A stretch of 21,433 nt of DNA from Conexibacter sp. (GCA_025964215.1 JAOPZG010000314.1:1-21433); one strand, 5' to 3'. Counted from the first letter of the stretch, positions 6,291-13,362 are shown. Notes: generated from the sequence alone by a model not told the origin. Translations and numbers: made by a program.

Positions 6291-6700
6291 ATGCCGCGTC
6301 TGCGGGCGCCGCGCGGTGATCGCCTCGACGATGACCCGCGACCTGACCTCACGCCGCGCCAGCGGGTCCACGACACGTACGCCACGTTCATCACGCTGGG
6401 GCAAGCCCACACCCCCGCCTCTACCAGATGATGTTCGGAACACAGGCCCTCGGGCCGAACGACCGATCAGCGGTGCCGCGCGCGCCGCCGAGCACAGCCT
6501 CGACCTCCTCCTGCAGATCGTCGAAGGCGTCGTCCCGGCCCCCAGCGCTCGGAGTACGCCGCGCTGCTGATGGCCAACGTCCACGGCATCGCCAGCCTCG
6601 AGACCAGTAGGCACCTCACCGAGGAGAAATGGAACACCAACGCCGATCGGCTCATCGACTCCTCGTCGGCCTTCTCCCCTCCTCCGAGCAACCGGCGTGA
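6291..6700 (+). pseudogene. Frameshifted remnant of a TetR regulator (C-terminal effector domain)
   Basis: Joining pieces from different frames recovers a TetR C-terminal effector domain. 6333-6404 gives DPRPDLTPRQRVHDTYATFI and on to LGQA. A shift near 6408 then gives HPRLYQMMFGTQALGP (6408-6455). A shift near 6480 gives AAEHSLDLLLQIVEGV (6484-6531). A shift near 6550 gives YAALLMANVHGIASLETS and TEEKWNTNADRLID (6555-6657). A last shift gives GLLPSSEQPA and TGA at 6698. The (H)P.LY..MFG motif and the final A.VHG....L block are hallmarks of TetR effector domains of the WHG-like type. The helix-turn-helix half is missing upstream. At least four frameshifts make this a dead gene. The 110 bases before it (6179-6290) hold nothing recognisable. 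Confidence 0.72.
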
Positions 6701-6728
6701 ACCCTCGGCCTGAAGCCAAGTTCAGTCA

Positions 6729-6750
6729 CTATATATGCTTACCTACATAG
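6729..6750. promoter_or_regulatory. Imperfect palindrome upstream of the tautomerase gene
   Basis: CTATATA and TACATAG pair at six of seven positions around an eight-base spacer. The half-sites resemble CTATGCA/TGCATAG at the LmrA-type TetR gene, but the spacing differs (8 versus 4). The AT-rich stretch is also the best place for a -10 element of the tautomerase promoter. Weak evidence. Confidence 0.3.
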
Positions 6751-6800
6751 CGACCGAGGTTCGCAGTGTGCTGCGCACCCCCAACACGAACCGAGGCCCC

Positions 6801-7232
6801 ATGCCCGTCTATCAGGTGACCACCGGGACCGACCTGCTCTCCGATGAGCAGCGTCAGCAGATCGTGGGCGAGATCACCCGCATCCACACCAGCCACACCG
6901 GCGCCCCCGAGCTCTTCGTCAACGTGGTGTTCATGGAGGTGCCCGCAGGGCGGATCTTCACCGCGGGCGAGCCATCGCAGATGTCGTTCATCGTCGGCCA
7001 CATCCGCGATGGCCGCGAGATCGAAGTGCGGCAGGCGATGCTCCGCGAGCTCAGCGCGATGTGGGCCCAGATCACCGGCCGCGGCGACCGCGATCTGCTG
7101 CTCGCGCTCCAAGAAAACGACTCGCGCGCCGCCATGGAAGCCGGCCTGATCTTCCCGGCCGCGGGCGCCGAAGAGGAATGGTTCGCAGAGAACAAGGACA
7201 AGCTCGTCGAGCTCGGCCTCATTGCAGCCTGA
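6801..7232 (+). CDS. Tautomerase superfamily protein, cis-CaaD-like
   Basis: The product is 143 residues starting MPVYQVTTG, so Pro is exposed after Met removal. Tautomerase-superfamily enzymes use this N-terminal proline as general base/acid in isomerisation, dehalogenation or hydratase reactions. By eye the sequence follows cis-3-chloroacrylic acid dehalogenase-like proteins: Pro1, His28 (TRIHTSHTG), a GHIRDGR segment with two arginines at about 68 and 71, and a late Glu at about 112 (AAMEAGLIFP). The tyrosine expected near 103 in true dehalogenases is not evident, so the substrate may differ. An earlier in-frame ATG at 6735 would bury the proline; I therefore take 6801. The end EEEWFAENKDKLVELGLIAA is typical. 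It follows the TetR pseudogene, which may once have controlled it. Confidence 0.85.
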   Translation: MPVYQVTTGTDLLSDEQRQQIVGEITRIHTSHTGAPELFVNVVFMEVPAGRIFTAGEPSQMSFIVGHIRDGREIEVRQAMLRELSAMWAQITGRGDRDLLLALQENDSRAAMEAGLIFPAAGAEEEWFAENKDKLVELGLIAA

Positions 7233-7292
7233 CCCTCGGGACGCGCAACCAACCATCCACGCGACCAGTGAAGAACCCCGATCACGCTGAGA

Positions 7293-7331
7293 GACCCTTC
7301 GGACGGGTCGCTGAGAGTCGCTTAGCGACTC
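7293..7331. terminator. Hairpin pair between convergent tautomerase and MarR genes
   Basis: GACCC (7293-7297) can pair with GGGTC (7305-7309). Immediately after, GAGTCGC (7315-7321) pairs perfectly with GCGACTC (7325-7331), with the TTA between them being the antisense of the MarR stop codon. The position between two convergent genes fits a bidirectional terminator. No U-tract is present, as is common in high-GC actinobacteria. Confidence 0.4.
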
Positions 7332-7825
7332 GCGGCGCTCAGCGGTGTGCTTTGTGCGATCCGCAGCTTCTGCCAGATGCGCTGGATCGCCGCGATGTCC
7401 TCGTCGTCGAGCGGTTCGATCAAGTACCGGAGGATCGCATCCTCAAGGGTGCCTGCGACCTTCTTGCTGTAGCGCCGGCCCTCGGCCGTGAAGCTGATCA
7501 GCGACTTGCGCCCGTCGCCCTGGTCGGCTCCGCGCTGCAGGTAGCCGGCGTCGACCAGCTCCTGGACGAGGCGCGAGGCGCGGGTGGGGCTGACGCTGAC
7601 GAGCTGGTCGGCAAGCGACCGCACCGACTGCGGCTCCTCGTCGTGAAGGCGGCAGAGGATCTCGGTGGCGCTGAACGAGATGTCGTGCTTCCTGCGCAGC
7701 TCCCGGTCGACGAGCTCGGTGACCGACGCGTGGGCGAAGAGCAGGGCGAACCAGGCGTCCTGCTGCTCTGGGGTGATCACCTTGGCGGAGGTGTGGTTGG
7801 GCTTGCTGGGAGCCGTGCTTGACAT
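7322..7825 (-). CDS. MarR family transcriptional regulator
   Basis: The product is 167 residues from the ATG at 7825. The winged helix runs about 45-120: ISFSATEILCRLHDEEPQSVR, then SLADQLVSVSPTRASRLVQELVDAGYL, then the wing RGADQGDGRKSLISFT. The flanking helices (WFALLFAHASVTELVDREL and EDIAAIQRIWQKLR) form the MarR dimer interface. A longer frame extends to 7867, but the inner Met has GGTGGGGCG ahead of it and a TATAAT (7841-7836, minus strand) about 11 bases from the ATG. The gene is divergent from the NAD(P)-binding oxidoreductase at 7933, and the 18-bp palindrome at 7869-7886 sits midway. That palindrome recurs upstream of the operon at 13208, so this protein may control both. Confidence 0.9.
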   Translation of the reverse strand: MSSTAPSKPNHTSAKVITPEQQDAWFALLFAHASVTELVDRELRRKHDISFSATEILCRLHDEEPQSVRSLADQLVSVSPTRASRLVQELVDAGYLQRGADQGDGRKSLISFTAEGRRYSKKVAGTLEDAILRYLIEPLDDEDIAAIQRIWQKLRIAQSTPLSAASR

Positions 7826-7835
7826 CGCCCCACCG

Positions 7836-7841
7836 ATTATA
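7836..7841 (-). promoter_or_regulatory. Candidate -10 box (TATAAT) of the MarR gene
   Basis: An exact TATAAT occurs on the minus strand, rare in this GC-rich DNA, only about 11 bases upstream of the chosen ATG, implying a very short leader. The -35 at 17-base spacing (TGCTCG) is poor. The 18-bp operator lies 28-45 bases farther upstream. Confidence 0.4.
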
Positions 7842-7868
7842 CGCGGTGCAACCAGCATCGAGCACATA

Positions 7869-7886
7869 TGCGTGCGTGCGCACGCA
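7869..7886. promoter_or_regulatory. MarR-type operator, copy A (TGCGTGCG-TG-CGCACGCA)
   Basis: The eight-base arms are perfect, with a two-base centre. It is nearly equidistant from the divergent MarR (7825) and oxidoreductase (7933) starts. The same site with two changes is at 13260-13277 upstream of another oxidoreductase operon. Confidence 0.7.
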
Positions 7887-7932
7887 GTTGTTCGCTCGTG
7901 CGACCCAATCCAAATCAGAAGAGAGAACCACC

Positions 7933-8487
7933 ATGAAGATCACCACCCTTGGCCGCGGCAACATCGGCGGGACGCTGGCGCGGCTGTGGACGCAGGCCGG
8001 GCATGACGTGACGACACTCGGGCGCGACGGGGGCGACGTCAGCGACGCCGACGTCGTCCTGGTGGCAGTGCTGAGCGAGACGGTGCCTGAGGCGCTGACG
8101 CGCGTCACCGGACTCGACGGCAAGCTCGTCCTCGACGCCACCAACCGGATGTCCGAGGCGCCTCCGGAGGGGTACGCGTCGATCGCCGAGTACATCAAGG
8201 CGCAGACGGGCGGCCCGACGGCGAAGGTGTTCAACCTCAACTTCGGCGGCCTGCTCGAGCAGGCCGCCGAGACCTCGCCGAAGCCAGGCAACATCTGGGT
8301 CGGCGACGACGAGACCCGCGCGGCCGTCGAGCAGCTGACCCATGACATCGGCATGGAGCCGCTGCACGGCGGGCCGCTCGAGCTCGCGTCCGTCCAGGAG
8401 TCGTTCGCCGTGATGCTCATGGGCATCGTCGCCGACCGCGACGAAGGGCTCCTCTACTACCGGTTCGGATCCCCGCAGTCGTTCTAA
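7933..8487 (+). CDS. NAD(P)-binding oxidoreductase of the F420/NADP-type family
   Basis: The product is 184 residues. An N-terminal Rossmann motif LGRGNIGGTLARLWTQAGH (6-24) is followed by TLGRDGGD, where the Arg could contact an NADP phosphate. The later VLDATNRMS and FNLNFGGLLEQAAE segments match the small 'NADPH-dependent F420 reductase-like' family. Such proteins transfer hydride between a nicotinamide and a second cofactor or substrate; whether F420 is used cannot be told from sequence. The start has GAAGAGAG eight bases ahead. It shares a promoter region with the divergent MarR gene and the operator at 7869, so it is probably induced when the MarR ligand is present. It converges with the flavoprotein gene ending at 8568. 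Confidence 0.85.
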   Translation: MKITTLGRGNIGGTLARLWTQAGHDVTTLGRDGGDVSDADVVLVAVLSETVPEALTRVTGLDGKLVLDATNRMSEAPPEGYASIAEYIKAQTGGPTAKVFNLNFGGLLEQAAETSPKPGNIWVGDDETRAAVEQLTHDIGMEPLHGGPLELASVQESFAVMLMGIVADRDEGLLYYRFGSPQSF

Positions 8488-8515
8488 GGGTTCATCTGCT
8501 TGGTCCGGAAGAGCA

Positions 8516-8543
8516 AGGGGCGGCCGGTGTAGCCGCCGCCCCT
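8516..8543. terminator. Bidirectional hairpin between convergent genes
   Basis: AGGGGCGGC (8516-8524) pairs perfectly with GCCGCCCCT (8535-8543) over a ten-base loop. It sits between the oxidoreductase stop (8487) and the flavoprotein stop (8568), where a shared terminator is expected. No U-tract. Confidence 0.6.
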
Positions 8544-8567
8544 ACTCGGAGCCGGTGCGATCTGTCG

Positions 8568-10280
8568 CTACTTGCCGATGGCCTGATGGACCGAGCGGAT
8601 CGCGCTCGAACCTTCACCCACGGCAGCGGCGATTCGCTTCATCGAGCCGTGACGCACATCGCCGGCGGCGAAGAGCCCTGGGATGCTGGTCTCGAAGGCC
8701 AGAGGCTTTCGGCCGAGCAGCCCGAACGAGTCGTGCGGTCGCGTCTCCGGAAGGTCGATGTCGGTGAGGATGAAGCCGCTTCGGTCAAGCAGGACACCTT
8801 CCAGCCAAGACGTCGCGGGCACGGCGCCGATGAAGCAGAAGAGCCCCACGCAGGGCACGCTCTCCTGAATCCCTCCGATCTTGTCTTCAAGCACGATCGA
8901 GTCCAGGTGGTCGCCACCGTCGACTCCGACGACTTCGGTGCCCAAGTGCAACTCGATGCGACTGTCGACATGGATGCGGGTCGCGAGGTAGCTCGACATC
9001 TCAGTCTCCAGATCGTCGGCGCGCACGACGAGGCGGACCTGCGACCCGCGGCTCGCGAGGAACAGGGCCGCCTGCCCGGAGGAGTTCGCTCCGCCGATCA
9101 CGGCGACCGGGGCGCCGGGGCTCCCGGACGCACGGACTTCAAGCTCGGTCGCCGCGTAGTAGATGCCCTTGCCCTCGAAGTCCGCCCACCGGTCGAGGCT
9201 CAGCTTCCGATAGCGCGCGCCGCTCGCGATCACGATCGAGCGGGCCGAGACCTCGGTCCCGTCTGACAGGGTCACCACGAGGTCGTCCTCCATCCGCAGT
9301 GACGTCACGTCGTACGGCGTCTTGATCTCGGCCCCGAACTTCTGGGCCTGCACCAGCGCCCTGGCCGTCAGCTCCGCGCCGCTGAGGCCGGACGGAAAGC
9401 CGAGGTAGTTCTCGATGCGTGCGCTCGCGCCGGCCTGCCCGCCTGCGGCAACCGCTTCCAGCACCAGCGTGTCCAGCCCTTCAGAGGCCCCGTAGACCGC
9501 GGTCGCCAGCCCGGCGGGTCCACCACCGATGACGACGATGTCGTAGACCTTCCGCGGCACGGAGCGGTACGCGAGCCCGAGTTGGTCTGCCAGGACGTTC
9601 GGGGTCGCGTTGCGGAGGATCGCGGTCGGGGTGGTCACGACCGGGAGATCTGTCACGTCGAGCCCGAAGGACTTCATGATCCGGAACCCCTCGTCGGTCT
9701 CGACGTCGACCCAGGTGTGCGGAACGGTCAGACGCGTTGACCAATTGCGCAGCTCCAGCGTCTCGGCCGACAGCTCGCCGCCGATGATCTGGACGCTCTG
9801 CGCCGCTTCGCTGTTGCGAAGGTACTCGCGTCTCGCCATGAACGCCTTGAGGATGACGTCGGAGAGCTCCGGTGCCTCGGACATGAGCTGCCGGAAGACC
9901 GGACGGGGCATCCGCTGGATCACGCCGCCGTCGGGCATGCGTGCCGAGAACATCGCGGCCTGCCCGGTCAGCATGTCCAGCTCGCCCAGGAACGTGCCCG
10001 GTCCGAAGGTCGCTATGACCTGCTCCGGGCGCCCGAAGGCAGGGAGTCTCACGACTTCCAAATGGCCGGCCTCGACCAGCATGAAGTCATAGTCGACATC
10101 CCCGGCGCTGCCCACGGAACCGCCCGGCTCGACGACCATCTCCGCGGAACGCTCGCGGATGTGGTCGAGCTGCGCACCGGTCAGCTCGGGATATCCACCA
10201 GGGATCTGCGACGTCGCCTCGGCCGCGCCGCCGGCATGCGCTTCCTCGGCACCGACTGGGGGCCTCTCTCGGCTGCTCAT
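8568..10280 (-). CDS. Cyclic-nucleotide-domain / thioredoxin-reductase-like flavoprotein without CxxC
   Basis: The 570-residue product has three parts. Residues about 30-155 are a cNMP-binding-like beta-roll with FGPGTFLGELDMLTGQ, but the arginine that contacts cyclic-nucleotide phosphate is not in its usual place. Residues about 162-240 look like a thioredoxin fold with no CxxC. Residues 245-570 are a thioredoxin-reductase-type flavoprotein: FAD motif VVIGGGPAGLATAVYGA, NADPH motif AVIGGANSSGQAALFLA and the C-terminal FAAGDVRHGSMKRIAAAVGEG. Where thioredoxin reductases have the redox CxxC (CATC), this protein reads YYAAT at 374-378, so dithiol exchange is not possible; I infer hydride transfer to another acceptor. 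This three-part architecture is recurrent in actinobacteria. AGAGGAG precedes the ATG. It is monocistronic by position. Confidence 0.93.
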   Translation of the reverse strand: MSSRERPPVGAEEAHAGGAAEATSQIPGGYPELTGAQLDHIRERSAEMVVEPGGSVGSAGDVDYDFMLVEAGHLEVVRLPAFGRPEQVIATFGPGTFLGELDMLTGQAAMFSARMPDGGVIQRMPRPVFRQLMSEAPELSDVILKAFMARREYLRNSEAAQSVQIIGGELSAETLELRNWSTRLTVPHTWVDVETDEGFRIMKSFGLDVTDLPVVTTPTAILRNATPNVLADQLGLAYRSVPRKVYDIVVIGGGPAGLATAVYGASEGLDTLVLEAVAAGGQAGASARIENYLGFPSGLSGAELTARALVQAQKFGAEIKTPYDVTSLRMEDDLVVTLSDGTEVSARSIVIASGARYRKLSLDRWADFEGKGIYYAATELEVRASGSPGAPVAVIGGANSSGQAALFLASRGSQVRLVVRADDLETEMSSYLATRIHVDSRIELHLGTEVVGVDGGDHLDSIVLEDKIGGIQESVPCVGLFCFIGAVPATSWLEGVLLDRSGFILTDIDLPETRPHDSFGLLGRKPLAFETSIPGLFAAGDVRHGSMKRIAAAVGEGSSAIRSVHQAIGK

Positions 10281-10424
10281 GCCACGAACGCTCCTCTTTC
10301 GGTCCCTTCAGGTTCCTCCTGACGCGGAACCCGTGCGCGGACGCATCCGCACGAGACCCCGCACATCATCGACCGGCGCGCGGCTCGCGCGCGAGCAAAT
10401 GTGCCAGGCCGGGCCGGGCCGGGA

Positions 10425-10445
10425 AAGCCCGGCGTCACCGGGCTT
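10425..10445 (-). terminator. Hairpin downstream of the VOC gene
   Basis: AAGCCCGG (10425-10432) pairs perfectly with CCGGGCTT (10438-10445) over a five-base loop, about 20 bases past the VOC stop on the minus strand. No U-tract follows. It separates the VOC gene from the flavoprotein gene, whose start is at 10280. Confidence 0.5.
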
Positions 10446-10464
10446 CCACTGACGCCCCGTGGCA

Positions 10465-10806
10465 TCAGCCGGTCGTGCAGACCGCCTCGATGTTGTTGCC
10501 CTCCGGGTCCAGCACGAACGCCGCGTAGTAGTTGTCGCCAAACGGGCGCTGGCCCGGCGCGCCGTTGTCGGTGCCGCCGGCCTGCAGGCCGGCGGCATGG
10601 AACGCGCGGACGGCCTCTTGGCTGTCGGCCTCCCACGCAAGGTGGACGCCGCGAGCGACGGGCTCGCGCTGGGTCAGGTAGAAGCTGTCGTAGCCGGAGA
10701 AGCTGCCGACCGCGCGACCCGTCAGTCCGAGCGTGCCGAGCACGGCGTCGTAGAACGACTTCATGCGCTCGTAGTCTTCGACGTTCAACACGATGTGGTC
10801 GATCAT
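10465..10806 (-). CDS. VOC (glyoxalase/dioxygenase-fold) family protein
   Basis: The product is 113 residues, one VOC unit pair: MIDHIVLNVEDYERMKSFYDAVLGTLGL at the start and FVLDPEGNNIEAVCTTG at the end. Likely metal ligands are His4, His55 (ARGVHLAWEA) and Glu107, in the positions used by glyoxalase-type enzymes. These proteins act on small electrophiles or confer resistance; the substrate is not evident. The ATG at 10806 has GGGTGAG upstream. It is 143 bases downstream of the F420/NADP-type gene at 10950 in the same direction, so it may be cotranscribed with that operon; a possible gene remnant fills that gap. Confidence 0.88.
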   Translation of the reverse strand: MIDHIVLNVEDYERMKSFYDAVLGTLGLTGRAVGSFSGYDSFYLTQREPVARGVHLAWEADSQEAVRAFHAAGLQAGGTDNGAPGQRPFGDNYYAAFVLDPEGNNIEAVCTTG

Positions 10807-10813
10807 CGTCGTC

Positions 10814-10939
10814 TCACCCGCAGCCCCCTTCGTCGTGCAAGTCGTAGAACTTCAGGCGACCGTCGCGCCTGCGCAGGTTCTCAGCCGTGTTGACACCCCG
10901 ACGGCCGTGATCGCCGGGGTACCCCGTGGCAGGAGGTTC
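10814..10939 (-). pseudogene. Possible C-terminal remnant of an unidentified gene
   Basis: In the gap between the F420/NADP-type gene and the VOC gene, one minus-strand frame ending in TGA at 10814 reads PGDHGRRGVNTAENLRRR then DGRLKFYDLHDEGGCG. Most third positions are G or C, as in real genes here, and the composition looks less random than other shadow frames. It has no start of its own. I do not recognise the family; it may be chance. Confidence 0.25.
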
Positions 10940-10949
10940 ATTCAAAGCT

Positions 10950-11627
10950 TCAGAAGCCCGCGCGCGTTGCGGCAGCGAGTGCCGCGCGAATGGTCTCCTC
11001 GCCAGCCGGTTGGCCCTGCTCGTTGGAGTACGGCCCGTGCGGGGTCCCCCACACCGGCGTGCCCGTCGCCTGTCGCCAGCTGTCGGCCAGCGTTCCCGCG
11101 TCCACCGCGCTGTAGCCAATGGAGTCGAGGAACTCGATGACTGCCGACTTGGCCGTCGCGGAGTCCCCGGCGATCGGCAGGTAGGAGCGGTCGGCCGCTC
11201 CCGCCGGGCGGGCGAGGTTCAGCAGGTGCTTGAAGTAGATGTTGTTGAACACCTTCACGACCTCGGCGCCCAACCCGTACCGCTGCAGCAGCGCGCTCGA
11301 GGTGAGCGAGTTGTCGTCGAGCTCGGGTATGTGACCGTCGCGCTCGGGGCCGTAGTTGCAGGTGTCGATGACCGTCTTGCCCGCCAGAGCCGCGGCGGGC
11401 AGGCTTGGGAAGGCTTTGACCGGCACCGAGACCACGACGAGGTCACCGGCCGCCGCTGCTTCCTCGCTCGTAGCCGCGGACGCCTGCGGTCCCAGCTCCG
11501 CGACCGTGTCGGCGAGCGTCTCGGGACCGCGCGAGTTGCTGAGCACGACCTGGTGGCCGGCCTCGACGGCGAGCCGCGCGATGGTGCCGCCGATGTCTCC
11601 GCTGCCGATGATTCCCACGGTGCTCAT
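10950..11627 (-). CDS. NADPH-dependent F420 reductase-like oxidoreductase
   Basis: The product is 225 residues. The Rossmann motif TVGIIGSGDIGGTIARLAVEAGH (3-25) is followed by VVLSNSRGPETL, where SNSRG is the usual NADPH 2'-phosphate pocket of F420-NADP oxidoreductases. Further conserved segments are VVVSVPVKAFPSLP, KTVIDTCNYGPERDG and VVKVFNNIYFKHL. The C-terminal half resembles the dimerisation/substrate domain of this family. It may move hydride between NADPH and F420 or reduce a small substrate directly; sequence does not decide. The ATG overlaps the stop of the upstream SDR by four bases, giving translational coupling in the three-gene operon that starts at 13208. Confidence 0.88.
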   Translation of the reverse strand: MSTVGIIGSGDIGGTIARLAVEAGHQVVLSNSRGPETLADTVAELGPQASAATSEEAAAAGDLVVVSVPVKAFPSLPAAALAGKTVIDTCNYGPERDGHIPELDDNSLTSSALLQRYGLGAEVVKVFNNIYFKHLLNLARPAGAADRSYLPIAGDSATAKSAVIEFLDSIGYSAVDAGTLADSWRQATGTPVWGTPHGPYSNEQGQPAGEETIRAALAAATRAGF

Positions 11628-12574
11628 ACTCTCGGCGTCCCTTCGGTCAGGAAGTAGTGGCCGTTATCCAGGCTGGCGAGCAGGCTCGGCTGAGCGGGCT
11701 CCCAGCCCAGAGCGCGGCGCGTGATGAGGTTGGATGCCGGATAGCTCTGCGTGACGATGTTCGCGAGGAACCCGAAGTAGCCGGGCACCATCAGCTCGTC
11801 CAGGGGGATGCTCACGGCGGGCACGCCCAAGCGGCTGGCGATCGCCTCGGCGATCTCGCGGAACTCGATGCCGCCGTCCCCGACCGCGTGCCAGTAGCTG
11901 CCGGCCGGGCCCTTCTCCAGCGCTAGGCGGAACAACGAGGCGACATCGCGGGCGTGCACGGCGTTCCACAGGTTCGTGCCGTCGCCGGGGTAGCCGACGA
12001 CGCCCTTCTCCTTCGCGATCGCGGTCAGCTGCACCAGGAAGCCGGCCTGATCGGTGGGGCTGTGCGCGATGTTGGCGATCCGCACGATCGAAGACCGGAC
12101 TCCTCGGTCGGCGAGGCCGATCACCGTGGTCTCCACGACGTTGCGCGCGCGCAGGGTGCCTCGGTGCTCGTCGCCGACGGGAAGGGCCGGGTCTTCCTCG
12201 GTGGCCGGGCGGCCCAGGTACCCCGACGAGCCGATGCTTCCGGCGGCGACCAGCGGCTTCCCGGTTCCCTCCAGCGCCTCGCCGTAGGCGAGCATGATCG
12301 GAACCTCCGCGTCGGCCACGGCGGCCATCCCGCCGGAGGGGAGCAGGTCTTGCCGGTGCGCGACGTGGATGACGCCGTCGGCGTCGGCGGCGGCCTCCTT
12401 GAGCCCGTCGAGATCGTGCAGCTCGCCGCGGCGCACCTTCGCGCCGAGTGCGGAAAGCGCTGCCGCCGAGGCGTCGGACCGGGCCAGGCCGGTGACCTCA
12501 TGGCCGGCGGCGATGAGCTCGGGAACGATGTAGGAACCGGAGTGGCCGGTTCCGCCGGTGATGAAGACGCGCAT
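11624..12574 (-). CDS. Atypical short-chain dehydrogenase / NAD-dependent epimerase-like protein
   Basis: The product is 316 residues starting MRVFITGGTGHSGSYIVPEL, with the extended/atypical SDR glycine motif TGGTGHSG. GLARSDASAAALSALGAKVRRGEL follows, then VVAAGSIGSSGYLG in the place of the catalytic Ser region. The usual YxxxK pair is not evident; RARNVVETTV stands near its expected position, so activity may be altered or non-classical. Related proteins include NmrA-like and dihydroflavonol-reductase-like enzymes. The chosen ATG at 12574 lies four bases after the upstream stop and matches the family start; the longer frame to 12628 overlaps that gene. Its end overlaps the next start (ATGA). 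It is the middle gene of an operon with two F420/NADP-type proteins. Confidence 0.88.
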   Translation of the reverse strand: MRVFITGGTGHSGSYIVPELIAAGHEVTGLARSDASAAALSALGAKVRRGELHDLDGLKEAAADADGVIHVAHRQDLLPSGGMAAVADAEVPIMLAYGEALEGTGKPLVAAGSIGSSGYLGRPATEEDPALPVGDEHRGTLRARNVVETTVIGLADRGVRSSIVRIANIAHSPTDQAGFLVQLTAIAKEKGVVGYPGDGTNLWNAVHARDVASLFRLALEKGPAGSYWHAVGDGGIEFREIAEAIASRLGVPAVSIPLDELMVPGYFGFLANIVTQSYPASNLITRRALGWEPAQPSLLASLDNGHYFLTEGTPRV

Positions 12575-12578
12575 GCGC

Positions 12579-13208
12579 TCAGCCCGCCAGGTCGAGGCTG
12601 AGGGAGAAGTTGAAGTTCCCCACGCCATGGCCGGCCAGGCTGATCATCAGCAGGCCCGTCCCTTCCAGCCAGCGCGCCACCTCCAGGCCACCGGCATCGA
12701 GCGGGCGAAGGCCGAGGCTCTCGATGAACGCCGACACGCTCGCCTTGGCCTGCGCGTCGTCGCCGGCGAAGAGCACGTCCAGCGAACCGCCCTTGTCCAG
12801 GATGTGGCCGAAGACGGTGTTGAACGCCTTCACGACCTTCGTGCTCGCCGGGAGGGCCTTGGCGATCTCCTGCGCGCCGGACGTCCCTTCAGCGGTGACC
12901 AGATCCGTGGCCTCGGCGTTGGACGTGTTGGTGATGTCGATGACCGTCTTGCCGGCCAACGCCTCCCCGTATTCGGCGACGACCGAAGCGGCGCCGGCAT
13001 AGGGCACGGCGAGGATGACGAGATCGCCGGCCGGAGCGGCGCCGAACGTCCCGGCCGTCGCGCCGCCGCCGAGCTCGGCGGCCAGGGCCCTGGCCTTGGC
13101 CTCGTCACGGCCGACGACCTCGACGGAGTTGCCGCCGGCGAGTGCCCGGGCCGCGAGGGCGCGAGCCATGCTCCCGAGGCCGATGACGCTGACGCTGCTG
13201 CTGCTCAT
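12579..13208 (-). CDS. F420/NADP-type oxidoreductase, paralogue of the gene at 14790
   Basis: The product is 209 residues. The Rossmann motif VSVIGLGSMARALAARAL is followed by VEVVGRDEAKA, then VILAVPYAG, VIDITNTSN, KVVKAFNTVFGHIL and a C-terminal GVGNFNFSLSLDLAG. It belongs to the same small NADP-binding family as its paralogue at 14790-15416, with which it shares the stretch AGDDAQAKASVSAFIESLGL exactly. The ATG at 13208 has AAGGA about 12 bases upstream; the longer frame to 13361 runs through the operator and is rejected. The 18-bp operator copy B lies 52 bases upstream, so the MarR protein encoded at 7322 is a candidate regulator. First gene of a three-gene operon. Confidence 0.9.
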   Translation of the reverse strand: MSSSSVSVIGLGSMARALAARALAGGNSVEVVGRDEAKARALAAELGGGATAGTFGAAPAGDLVILAVPYAGAASVVAEYGEALAGKTVIDITNTSNAEATDLVTAEGTSGAQEIAKALPASTKVVKAFNTVFGHILDKGGSLDVLFAGDDAQAKASVSAFIESLGLRPLDAGGLEVARWLEGTGLLMISLAGHGVGNFNFSLSLDLAG

Positions 13209-13259
13209 GGTGTGGCTGGATCCTTGTCGGCGTTGCAGTGAGATCCAGACGCTAGCAGA

Positions 13260-13277
13260 TGCGTGCGCGCGCACGTA
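13260..13277. promoter_or_regulatory. MarR-type operator, copy B (TGCGTGCG-CG-CGCACGTA)
   Basis: This is the same palindrome as 7869-7886, with a T-to-C change at the centre and one arm mismatch; with flanks, 18 of 20 bases are shared. It lies 52 bases upstream of the oxidoreductase operon start at 13208. Sharing suggests a common regulator for two loci about 5 kb apart. Confidence 0.65.
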
Positions 13278-13344
13278 GATCTCCGCGCTCACAATCGTCG
13301 ACTTCGTCGGGGGGCCGTCCCCACGGCCGTACAGCGGCCGGCAT

Positions 13345-13362
13345 GGTGAGTCGTTACTCACC
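13345..13362. promoter_or_regulatory. Perfect inverted repeat (GGTGAGT-CGTT-ACTCACC)
   Basis: Seven-base perfect arms surround a four-base spacer, between the SDR stop (13414) and the operon start (13208), both minus strand. It could be a terminator stem for the SDR gene or a repressor site (TGAGT-N4-ACTCA resembles many TetR sites). No U-tract, and it is over 130 bases upstream of the next start, so the role is undecided. Confidence 0.4.

Noticed and set aside
7861..7890. Simple GTGC/GCGT tandem repeat explanation for the operator at 7869
   Set aside because: Partly true of its composition, but the precise 18-bp symmetric match at 13260 and its position between divergent starts favour a regulatory site.
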